A stretch of DNA of 5,549 nucleotides from Gammaproteobacteria bacterium (GTDB taxonomy: Bacteria; Pseudomonadota; Gammaproteobacteria; BMS3Bbin11), in NCBI GenBank assembly GCA_030636465.1, contig DAOVWW010000122.1, positions 1 through 5,549 on the forward strand. The letters are read 5' to 3'. The notes beneath the pieces were generated by a model. The model had not been told where the DNA came from. It made no database searches and was given only the letters and a program-made list of their open reading frames with translations. Positions 1 to 5,549 of this stretch are shown here, piece after piece (position 1 is the stretch's first letter; each line of letters starts with the position of its first letter). The position numbers and the translations under genes are program-made.

Positions 1-632
1 CGGGGTTTATGGCAAGTAATCTTGATGATTTAGAAAAAAACTATATTTTATCCACAGGGGAATTTGACCGGGTAGCAGACAGAAATGCCGTGCGCATACT
101 GATTCTACCTCGTGATGCTTATCGCTATGGTTATGAAATGTGGGCAGATAGAGAGACCGGCCTGTTGTTAAAATCGGTCCTTATTGATCAGCAGAAAAAT
201 ACCATTGAACAGTACATGTTTGCCTTCGTAAACATCGGTGTGAATATACCCGACTCAGATTTACAGCCTATGACCAGCAAGGCTGAACTGGAATGGCACA
301 ACGACAAAAAACCTCCTGAAATGATGCCAGTCAAGGATTCATCCTGGCATTTTACTTCTTTGCCTGAAGGCTACCATCTGGTGAATATTTTACAGCGAGC
401 CATGCCTATGGGCGAGCAGCAGCTTGAACACATAATATTAAGTGACGGCCTGGCTGGAGTCTCCGTATTTATTGAGAAAGCAAAGGACTTCCCCACAGAA
501 ACAAGCATGGAAACCATGGGTGCGGTCAATGCCTATGTTAGGACTGTTGATGGTAATTATGTAACGGTAGTCGGTGAAGTGCCCGCTGTGGCTGTGAAAG
601 CCATAGGTGAAGCGCTGGCACGAAAGCATTGA
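1..632 (+). CDS. rseB: Sigma-E regulatory protein RseB/MucB, 3' part (5' end outside window)
   Basis: Periplasmic regulator of the envelope-stress sigma factor. In the family, RseB/MucB binds the periplasmic part of the anti-sigma factor RseA/MucA and shields it from DegS/AlgW cleavage until lipoprotein or LPS signals release it. The reading frame is open to the left edge (codons at 3-5 and 6-8 precede ATG 9). About 209 codons are visible against a usual 310-330 residues, so the signal peptide and about one third of the protein are missing and ATG 9 is an internal Met. Counting from that Met, residues 1-90 are the end of the large LolA-like lipid-binding domain. Residues about 111-207 are the small C-terminal domain, with the family motifs LPEGY (118-122), SDGLAGVSVFIE (145-156) and VTVVGEVP (185-192). 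It stops at TGA 630-632, 40 bp before rseC, in the usual mucB-mucC order. Identification rests on recalled E. coli and Pseudomonas homologues. Confidence 0.93.
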   Translation, partial: GFMASNLDDLEKNYILSTGEFDRVADRNAVRILILPRDAYRYGYEMWADRETGLLLKSVLIDQQKNTIEQYMFAFVNIGVNIPDSDLQPMTSKAELEWHNDKKPPEMMPVKDSSWHFTSLPEGYHLVNILQRAMPMGEQQLEHIILSDGLAGVSVFIEKAKDFPTETSMETMGAVNAYVRTVDGNYVTVVGEVPAVAVKAIGEALARKH

Positions 633-649
633 TTTGATATTAATCAAAT
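632..649. promoter_or_regulatory. Perfect FNR/ANR-like palindrome in the rseB-rseC gap
   Basis: The arms ATTTGAT (632-638) and ATCAAAT (643-649) are exact reverse complements around ATTA. The core TTGAT-N4-ATCAA equals the consensus binding site of FNR/ANR oxygen-responsive regulators. It fills the front half of a 40-bp intergenic gap and is 23 nt from the rseC start codon. I see no convincing sigma-70 elements placed for class II activation: a site centred at 640.5 would put the transcription start near 682, inside rseC. It could instead repress, serve an unrecognised promoter, or be a weak AT-rich RNA hairpin. The match is observed; binding is inferred. Confidence 0.35.
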
Positions 650-672
650 AGTCGTGGTTTTTAGAGATAAAA

Positions 673-1125
673 ATGAATATTGTTGAAGAGCCGGGTGTTG
701 TAGTCTCACTCGATGGCAACATTGCCAGCATCGCCCCGGTGACACAATCAGGCTGCCAGTCATGTGCCTCAAGTGGCAGCTGTGGAACATCTTTTCTAGC
801 GCCATTATTTACTAATAAGCAGAGATTGCTGGTTGCAGAAAATACCATCAATGCCAGGCCTGGTGATGAAATTATTATTGGTCTGAATCGAACTGCTCTT
901 GTTTCTGCCTCATTGATGGTCTATTTACTTCCTCTTGTTGTTCTCGTGCTTGCTGCCGCAGCGGGCGAAGCAATTGCACAATCCTACGGGCTTGAAAATG
1001 GTGAAGTTATCGCCATATTATCTGGACTAGGCAGTGCATTGTTAACGTTTATATTTGTCAGCCGGGTTATAAGGTCTGCATTATTTTCTGCATTCTTTAA
1101 GCCATTTTTAATTGACAGGCGATAG
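673..1125 (+). CDS. rseC: RseC/MucC family inner-membrane protein (SoxR-reducing/sigma-E modulator)
   Basis: Small inner-membrane protein of the RseC/MucC family, 150 residues, close to the usual 150-160. In E. coli, RseC is a mild positive modulator of sigma E and is needed with Rsx proteins to keep SoxR reduced; Pseudomonas MucC is its equivalent. An N-terminal cytoplasmic part carries a cysteine cluster C28-x2-C31-x5-C37 followed by Gly. Two membrane segments follow at about 76-98 (ending around the L-P-L of the family's VYLLPL motif and beyond) and 112-133, and the short C-terminus is basic. E. coli RseC has a fourth Cys six residues before the first of these; here that position is Pro22, as in the three-Cys Pseudomonas form. 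The ATG at 673 gives the N-terminus typical of homologues and has a weak GAGA about 5 nt upstream. It lies between rseB and mucD, probably in one operon. The cysteines suggest metal or redox binding, which is inference. Confidence 0.92.
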   Translation: MNIVEEPGVVVSLDGNIASIAPVTQSGCQSCASSGSCGTSFLAPLFTNKQRLLVAENTINARPGDEIIIGLNRTALVSASLMVYLLPLVVLVLAAAAGEAIAQSYGLENGEVIAILSGLGSALLTFIFVSRVIRSALFSAFFKPFLIDRR

Positions 1126-1181
1126 CGCTCCAGCATAGTTCATATTTTATATTCTATTTTTGTAGTGTCGAGGTTTCTCCC

Positions 1182-2597
1182 ATGAAAAAGTTTATTGTTT
1201 TGCCCGTATTTTTTGTCATTTCACTCTTCCTGACATCGATGTCCAATGCCTCTACACTGCCAGATTTTGTCGATCTGGTTGAGGAGCAGGGTAAAGCTGT
1301 TGTTAATATCAGCACAAAACAGAAATCGAATAAAATGCTGAACGGGCATGGTGAGTTGCAAATGCCAGAGATCCCTGAAGATAGCCCTTTTTACGACTTT
1401 TTTGAAAAGTTCTTTGGCCAGTTGCCGCAGCAAAATGGCCAGCAGCCCAGTGTTAAATCACTGGGATCGGGCTTTATTATTTCCGCCGATGGTTATGTGC
1501 TGACTTCTGCTCATGTTGTCGATAATGCAGATGAAATCATTGTCCGCATGACCGACAGGCGTGAATTAGTAGCAAAGGTGATAGGCACTGATAAGCGCAG
1601 TGATGTTGCGCTGCTGAAAATAGATGCCGAGGGCCTGCCATATTTGAAAGCAGGTAAGCCGGATGAACTAAAAGTAGGTGAGTGGGTACTGGCGATAGGC
1701 TCACCTTTTGGTTTTGAGAATACGGCTACGGCAGGAATCGTTTCAGCCAAGGGCCGTAGTTTGCCAAATGAAAACTATATCCCTTTCATACAATCAGATG
1801 TAGCCATTAACCCGGGAAACTCGGGTGGCCCCCTGTTTAATATGGATGGTGAGGTGGTAGGCATCAATGCACAAATATATAGCCGTTCAGGTGGTTATAT
1901 GGGGCTGGCGTTTTCCGTGCCGATAGATCTCGCTATGCAGGTGGCGGATCAATTGCGAAAGGGGGGCAAGGTCAAACGTGGCTGGTTAGGTGTCACCATT
2001 CAGGATGTCAATCGAGAACTGGCAGAAGCCCTCGATATGGATAAACCATTTGGTGCACTGGTGTCATCCGTAATGCCTGATAGCCCCGCATCACAATCTG
2101 ATTTGCAGGTGCAGGATGTTATTATTGAATACAATGGCAAACCTGTCAGGCATTCATCTGATTTACCTTTTTATGTCGGCCGTACCTTAGTAGGGTCTAC
2201 TTCAGACATTAAAGTAATACGGGCTGGTAAAAAGAAAATGGTAAATGTCACCATTGGCCAGTTACCGGAATCGGAAACTGCCAGTCTTGATGATGACAAT
2301 GCCAGCAGCAAGCAGGACAAAACGGGTTTACTCGGTATGAGCGTCCGTGATTTGACGAAATTAGAGAAGAAGCAGCTAGCACTGGATAATGGTGTACTTG
2401 TTACAATCGTTGAGGCTGATTCGGCTGCAGCGAGGGCTGGACTGAAAAAAGGCGATATCATTCTCCTGATGAATAAGCACAAGATAAAGAATACGGGGGA
2501 ATATAAGGCTGCTGTAGGAGCGTTGAAGAAAGGGAAATCGGCCGCGGTACTGGTTAAACGTGGCAAGGGCTCACAATTTCTGGTTCTGAAACCATAA
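1182..2597 (+). CDS. mucD: DegP/MucD-like periplasmic serine endoprotease (Do family)
   Basis: Periplasmic HtrA-family protease/chaperone that degrades misfolded envelope proteins. In Pseudomonas, MucD limits activation of AlgU. It has 471 residues, matching MucD (about 474). The signal peptide has a basic start (MKK), a hydrophobic core (4-19) and a likely signal peptidase I cut after A23 (S-N-A). The trypsin-like domain spans about 25-260 with the full triad: H111 (SAHVV), D141 (SDVALLKI) and S214 (GNSGGPL). PDZ1 lies at about 266-360 with binding loop GWLGV, and PDZ2 at about 381-470 with loop GLLGM, joined by an acidic, polar linker (362-380). The LA-loop region (about 50-92) is short and Gln/Pro-rich. 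The whole protein has no cysteine, whereas E. coli DegP has a Cys pair in that loop. The start is supported by GAGG at 1170-1173 and the signal peptide. It lies 56 bp after rseC; I found no sigma-E-type GAAC -35 there, so read-through from the upstream operon is likely. DegQ-type naming is possible, but context favours mucD. Confidence 0.95.
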   Translation: MKKFIVLPVFFVISLFLTSMSNASTLPDFVDLVEEQGKAVVNISTKQKSNKMLNGHGELQMPEIPEDSPFYDFFEKFFGQLPQQNGQQPSVKSLGSGFIISADGYVLTSAHVVDNADEIIVRMTDRRELVAKVIGTDKRSDVALLKIDAEGLPYLKAGKPDELKVGEWVLAIGSPFGFENTATAGIVSAKGRSLPNENYIPFIQSDVAINPGNSGGPLFNMDGEVVGINAQIYSRSGGYMGLAFSVPIDLAMQVADQLRKGGKVKRGWLGVTIQDVNRELAEALDMDKPFGALVSSVMPDSPASQSDLQVQDVIIEYNGKPVRHSSDLPFYVGRTLVGSTSDIKVIRAGKKKMVNVTIGQLPESETASLDDDNASSKQDKTGLLGMSVRDLTKLEKKQLALDNGVLVTIVEADSAAARAGLKKGDIILLMNKHKIKNTGEYKAAVGALKKGKSAAVLVKRGKGSQFLVLKP

Positions 2598-2607
2598 CGT
2601 CACAAAC

Positions 2608-2626
2608 AGAGGAATCACATTCCTCT
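2608..2626 (+). terminator. Short perfect hairpin after mucD, possible weak terminator
   Basis: AGAGGAAT (2608-2615) pairs exactly with ATTCCTCT (2619-2626) across a 3-nt CAC loop, starting 11 nt after the mucD stop codon. The position suits the end of the rseB-rseC-mucD transcript. It is followed by CTTGGCC rather than a T-run, so it is not a canonical intrinsic terminator and may instead protect a 3' end or only attenuate read-through. Its right arm occupies where a -35 element would lie for the TATAAT at 2644. Confidence 0.4.
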
Positions 2627-2656
2627 CTTGGCCTCCAATAGCGTATAATTCGCGTT
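2620..2656 (+). promoter_or_regulatory. Likely sigma-70 promoter of lepA (perfect -10)
   Basis: TATAAT at 2644-2649 matches the -10 consensus exactly and is followed by a GC-rich discriminator (TCGCG). The start of transcription would be near 2656. At 16-18 bp upstream the -35 positions match poorly (best is TTCCTC, 2 of 6), and there is no extended TG motif, so strength is uncertain. It is the best promoter candidate in the window and sits in the largest intergenic gap. Confidence 0.5.
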
Positions 2657-2665
2657 TTCATTTAT

Positions 2666-2670
2666 GGGGG
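2666..2670 (+). promoter_or_regulatory. GGGGG ribosome binding site that favours the GTG 2679 start of lepA
   Basis: Five G residues can pair with the CCUCC core of the 16S rRNA anti-Shine-Dalgarno, with one G-U wobble, and lie 8 nt before GTG 2679. The alternative ATG at 2664 has only CGCGTTTTCATTT upstream, without any Shine-Dalgarno, and would begin about 8 nt from the predicted transcript start. Confidence 0.5.
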
Positions 2671-2678
2671 CCTGCCGC

Positions 2679-4487
2679 GTGTCAGAGTCTGCGACAGACC
2701 ACATCAGAAATTTCTCGATTATCGCTCATATCGATCACGGTAAATCTACCCTGGCTGATCGCTTCATTCAGCTTTGCGGTGGTTTGACAGAACGTGAGAT
2801 GGATGAGCAAGTGCTTGATTCTATGGATATCGAGCGAGAACGAGGCATTACCATCAAGGCACAATGCGTTCGTCTTGAATACCTGGCTGATGATGGTGAA
2901 ACATATCAGTTAAATCTCATCGATACTCCCGGCCACGTGGACTTCTCTTATGAGGTCTCTCGCTCGCTCACGGCCTGTGAAGGGGCGCTGTTGATTGTCG
3001 ATGCCGCTCAGGGGGTTGAAGCACAGACGGTTGCGAATTGTTATACCGCTGTTGATATCGGGCTTGAAGTACTGCCTGTACTAAACAAGATAGACCTTCC
3101 TGCTGCTGACCCGGAGCGGGTTCGTGCTGAGATTGAAGATGTCATCGGTATTGATGCCTCTGATGCAGTAGAAACAAGTGCTAAAAGTGGCCTTGGCGTT
3201 AAAGATGTACTGGAGGCTATCGTTAAAGACCTTCCTCCACCTGCTGATCACTCTAAATCTACCTTAAAAGCCCTGATTATAGATTCCTGGTTTGATAACT
3301 ATCTGGGTACCGTTTCACTGATCAGAATTGTCGAAGGTGAGTTAAAGAAAAAAGACCGTATTCGTCTGATGGCCACTGGTAGTGAGTATATCGTCGACAA
3401 CGTTGGTGTCTTTACCCCCAAGCGCACGGAAACTGGAATATTACGCTGTGGTGAAGTGGGTTTTATGGTTGCAGGCATCAAGGACATCCGCAGCGCGCGT
3501 GTGGGTGATACGGTAACACTGCGAGATCGACCGACTGCAGAACCACTGGAAGGATTTAAAGAATCCCAGCCACGCGTATTCTCGGGTCTGTACCCTGTTA
3601 GTTCCGGCGATTACCACGGTTTTCGTGATGCCCTGGAAAAATTAAGTCTGAATGATGCCTCATTGTATTTTGAACCGGAAAACTCTGATGCCCTGGGGCA
3701 TGGTTATCGCTGCGGGTTTCTTGGCATGCTGCATATGGAGATTATTCAGGAACGCCTGGAAAGAGAATATGATCTTGATCTAATTACCACCGCTCCTACT
3801 GTCATCTATGAAGTGATGACAAAAAAAGGGGGTGTGGTACGAGTCGATAATCCTGCCCGTCTGCCTGATATTTCCCTAATCGAGGAAATCAGAGAACCTA
3901 TAATTGTTGCCCACTTGTTGATGCCGCAGGAATATGTCGGCAGTGTCATGCAGCTTTGTAATGAAAAACGCGGTTTACAAAAAGACATGCAGTACCTGGG
4001 CAGGCAGGTCATGTTGACCTATGAATTACCAATGAGTGAAGTTGTGCTGGATTTCTTTGATAGACTGAAATCTGTCAGCAGAGGTTACGCTTCTATGGAT
4101 TATGAATTTCTGGAGTTCAGGGTTGCCGATGTTGTCAGGGTTGATGTGCTGATTAATGCAGAACGCGTAGGGCCACTTTCTGTCATCGTACACAAGAGTA
4201 ACGCCCCATATAAAGGGCGTGAACTGATCAAGGCGATGCGCGAGATTATCCCCAGGCAAATGTTTGATATCGCTATACAGGCGGCAATAGGTGGCAAGAT
4301 CATTGCCAGAGAAACAGTTAAGGCGCTGCGAAAAAATGTAACAGCAAAATGTTATGGTGGTGATATAACACGTAAACGAAAATTGCTGGAAAAACAGAAA
4401 GCAGGTAAAAAACGCATGAAACAGATAGGTTCAGTGGAAATTCCACAGGAAGCCTTTCTTGCGGTGTTAAAGGTCTCGGAGGACTAA
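2679..4487 (+). CDS. lepA: Elongation factor 4 (LepA), ribosome-associated GTPase
   Basis: Translational GTPase that binds ribosomes, linked to back-translocation, stalled elongation and ribosome biogenesis or initiation. From GTG 2679 it has 602 residues (E. coli 599). The G domain (1 to about 190) shows the P-loop AHIDHGKST (16-24), switch RGIT (55-58), DTPGH (82-86) and NKID (136-139). Domains II, III and V follow. The LepA-specific C-terminal domain is shown by the [20 protein letters not shown] stretch and the GKKRMKQIG after it; EF-G domain IV is absent. An in-frame ATG at 2664 would add five residues (607 total). I prefer GTG because it gives [12 protein letters not shown], like gammaproteobacterial homologues, and has a usable Shine-Dalgarno. 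All motifs are intact. It forms an operon with lepB 2 bp downstream, and its own promoter is likely at 2644. Confidence 0.97.
   Translation: MSESATDHIRNFSIIAHIDHGKSTLADRFIQLCGGLTEREMDEQVLDSMDIERERGITIKAQCVRLEYLADDGETYQLNLIDTPGHVDFSYEVSRSLTACEGALLIVDAAQGVEAQTVANCYTAVDIGLEVLPVLNKIDLPAADPERVRAEIEDVIGIDASDAVETSAKSGLGVKDVLEAIVKDLPPPADHSKSTLKALIIDSWFDNYLGTVSLIRIVEGELKKKDRIRLMATGSEYIVDNVGVFTPKRTETGILRCGEVGFMVAGIKDIRSARVGDTVTLRDRPTAEPLEGFKESQPRVFSGLYPVSSGDYHGFRDALEKLSLNDASLYFEPENSDALGHGYRCGFLGMLHMEIIQERLEREYDLDLITTAPTVIYEVMTKKGGVVRVDNPARLPDISLIEEIREPIIVAHLLMPQEYVGSVMQLCNEKRGLQKDMQYLGRQVMLTYELPMSEVVLDFFDRLKSVSRGYASMDYEFLEFRVADVVRVDVLINAERVGPLSVIVHKSNAPYKGRELIKAMREIIPRQMFDIAIQAAIGGKIIARETVKALRKNVTAKCYGGDITRKRKLLEKQKAGKKRMKQIGSVEIPQEAFLAVLKVSED
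4478..4482 (+). promoter_or_regulatory. Shine-Dalgarno of lepB inside the lepA 3' end
   Basis: GGAGG lies 7 nt before ATG 4490 and within the last codons of lepA, whose stop is TAA 4485-4487. The 2-bp gap and embedded site point to translational coupling of lepA and lepB. Confidence 0.75.
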
Positions 4488-4489
4488 CC

Positions 4490-5293
4490 ATGGATTTTTC
4501 ATTAATACTATTTATCGCACTTTTAGTTACCGGTGTTATCTGGTTACTTGATGCGATTTTCTTTTCCGGTAAAAGGAGCGCAAAGCTTGAAGGCGCGGGT
4601 GACCTGGCCAGGGATCCTTTACTCGTAGAATATGCCAAGGCATTCTTCCCGGTCATTTTGATCGTTTTCGTATTACGTTCTTTTATTGCGGAACCATTCA
4701 GAATACCCTCTGGCTCTATGCTGCCGACATTAAATATTGGTGATTTTATTCTGGTGAATAAATTTAGCTACGGGGTCAGGCTCCCTGTGGTAAATCAGAA
4801 AGTGGTTTCATTGTCTGATCCAGAACGCGGGGATATTATGGTCTTTCGTTTTCCTCATGACCCGAAGATGCATTTTGTTAAAAGAGTCATAGGATTGCCT
4901 GGAGATAAGATTGAATACAGGAGTGAAAAACTCTACATCAATGGGATATTAATGACTCAGACGGATGATGATACATACAACTTCAAAAATGGAGTTAGTA
5001 GAAATGTCTCGTTGAAAAAGTTTATTGAAGATCTGGGTACAGTTAAGCATAATATCTTAATCGATCCACGACGAAATAATGCAAAGTTAATGACATTCGA
5101 GGTTCCTGCTGGACAATATTTTGTGATGGGTGATAATCGTAATTATAGTAACGATAGTCGCTACTGGGGCTTCGTTCCGGATGAAAATGTTGTTGGAAAA
5201 GCATTTTTTATCTGGTTTTCCTGGGACTGGTCTAACGGCGGTGGCGTTAACTGGAGCAGGATTGGTACTATGTTGAATGCAGATAACAAATAA
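4490..5293 (+). CDS. lepB: Signal peptidase I (leader peptidase)
   Basis: Inner-membrane serine protease that removes signal peptides from Sec- and Tat-exported preproteins, likely including MucD and RseB here. It has 267 residues, shorter than E. coli (324) but within the family range. A first membrane segment (3-25) is followed by a basic cytoplasmic loop (28-45), a second segment (50-67) and a periplasmic catalytic domain. Box B reads PSGSMLPT with nucleophile S76; box C is RGDIMVF (113-119); box D is KRVIGLPGD with general base K131. Box E is GDNRNYSNDSRYWG (214-227), keeping the S220, D222 and R224 equivalents of E. coli S278, D280 and R282. The usual D-N after GDNR is N218-Y219, which I take as tolerated variation. 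Residues about 156-205 are the variable beta-domain insert. The catalytic dyad is complete, so the enzyme should be active. It is translationally coupled to lepA. Confidence 0.97.
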   Translation: MDFSLILFIALLVTGVIWLLDAIFFSGKRSAKLEGAGDLARDPLLVEYAKAFFPVILIVFVLRSFIAEPFRIPSGSMLPTLNIGDFILVNKFSYGVRLPVVNQKVVSLSDPERGDIMVFRFPHDPKMHFVKRVIGLPGDKIEYRSEKLYINGILMTQTDDDTYNFKNGVSRNVSLKKFIEDLGTVKHNILIDPRRNNAKLMTFEVPAGQYFVMGDNRNYSNDSRYWGFVPDENVVGKAFFIWFSWDWSNGGGVNWSRIGTMLNADNK

Positions 5294-5318
5294 ATGGTTT
5301 ACGACAAAGGAGATTTAG

Positions 5319-5549
5319 ATGAATAACTACAAGTGTGCAAGTAGACAAAAAGGTTCTTCAATGTGGGGCCTGATTGGAGGCTCCGCTCTCATGGTTCTTT
5401 TTGCCCTGGTCACTATGAAGTTGGTGCCAGTATATCTGGATAACAACAAAATCATTTCTGCACTTGAGTCACTAGCTGAAACACCAGGTGTAAATCTGAT
5501 GAGTCGCCGACAGATATTGGATAAAATAGATAACACTCTCTATATAGAC
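5319..5549 (+). CDS. DUF4845 domain membrane protein, 5' part (runs off right edge)
   Basis: This is the first 77 codons of a gene open to the window end. The start ATG 5319 has a strong Shine-Dalgarno, AAGGAG at 5307-5312, 6 nt upstream, and lies 25 bp after lepB. The product has a short polar N-terminus with R-Q-K-G (9-12), then one hydrophobic segment (about 16-36, from W-G-L to K-L-V-P), then V-Y-L-D-N-N-K and an alpha-helical stretch with S-A-L-E-S-L. This matches the small single-span DUF4845 proteins often found between lepB and rnc in gammaproteobacteria, usually about 110-130 residues. Topology is probably N-in with the bulk in the periplasm. Function is not known; co-transcription with lepB is inferred from spacing. 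Cys6 is not followed by a lipobox arrangement, so it is not a lipoprotein. Confidence 0.85.
   Translation, partial: MNNYKCASRQKGSSMWGLIGGSALMVLFALVTMKLVPVYLDNNKIISALESLAETPGVNLMSRRQILDKIDNTLYID

Noticed and set aside
634..671. TTGATA at 634-639 as a -35 element for rseC
   Set aside because: At 16-18 bp downstream the sequence is a run of G and T without a -10-like hexamer.
438..851. Antisense open frame of 137 codons across the rseB-rseC junction
   Set aside because: It lies opposite two well-recognised genes, resembles no family I know and has a composition expected of a shadow frame.
1113..1139. TTGACA at 1113-1118 with CATAGT at 1134-1139 as a mucD promoter
   Set aside because: The spacer is only 15 bp and the -10 matches 4 of 6; the -35 is inside the rseC coding end. 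Also TATATT at 1148-1153 has no matching -35. Not strong enough to list.
1126..1181. Sigma-E type promoter in front of mucD
   Set aside because: No GAAC-like -35 element is present in the gap or just upstream, so sigma-E control is more likely from the operon's first promoter outside the window.
4318..4656. Antisense open frame of 112 codons across the lepA-lepB junction
   Set aside because: It is opposite highly conserved LepA C-terminal and LepB N-terminal coding sequence; a shadow frame.
1183..5027. The same 15-mer (TGAAAAAGTTTATTG) at 1183-1197 and 5013-5027
   Set aside because: Both copies encode K-K-F-I in unrelated proteins with no flanking similarity; chance in A/T-rich codons.
1..5549. 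Mobile element, CRISPR array, tRNA/rRNA or novel defence system
   Set aside because: No spaced repeats, transposase or integrase motifs, or RNA gene hallmarks are visible; known conserved genes fill nearly the whole window.

Overview
This window is a chromosomal housekeeping stretch from a gammaproteobacterium of moderate GC content (roughly mid-40s percent by eye). All genes are on the + strand and tightly packed: the end of rseB/mucB, then rseC/mucC, a degP-like mucD, lepA, lepB and the start of a DUF4845 gene. The order mucB-mucC-mucD matches the algU(rpoE)-mucA-mucB-mucC-mucD operon of Pseudomonas and relatives. The lepA-lepB-DUF4845 order usually continues into rnc-era. The protein sequences resemble Pseudomonas-type MucD and MucC more than the E. 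coli versions, but I cannot name a genus.

Layout. Positions 1-632 hold the 3' part of rseB, cut by the window edge. A 40-bp gap contains a perfect TTGAT-N4-ATCAA palindrome, followed by rseC (673-1125). A 56-bp gap precedes mucD (1182-2597). The 81-bp gap before lepA contains a short hairpin and a perfect TATAAT, and looks like the boundary between two transcription units. lepA most likely starts at GTG 2679 and ends at 4487. lepB (4490-5293) follows after 2 bp, with its Shine-Dalgarno inside the end of lepA. A DUF4845 membrane protein begins at 5319 and runs off the right edge.

How the genes work together. RseB senses envelope stress in the periplasm by controlling the anti-sigma factor RseA/MucA. 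RseC is an inner-membrane modulator from the same operon. MucD is the periplasmic protease/chaperone that clears misfolded proteins and feeds back on the response. The second unit pairs a ribosomal GTPase (LepA/EF4) with the leader peptidase that processes exported proteins, an arrangement shared with E. coli.

I found no mobile element, CRISPR array, RNA gene or defence system, and nothing that looks like a new multi-gene system. The points most worth a second look are small: the FNR/ANR-like palindrome between rseB and rseC, and the promoter and start codon of lepA.
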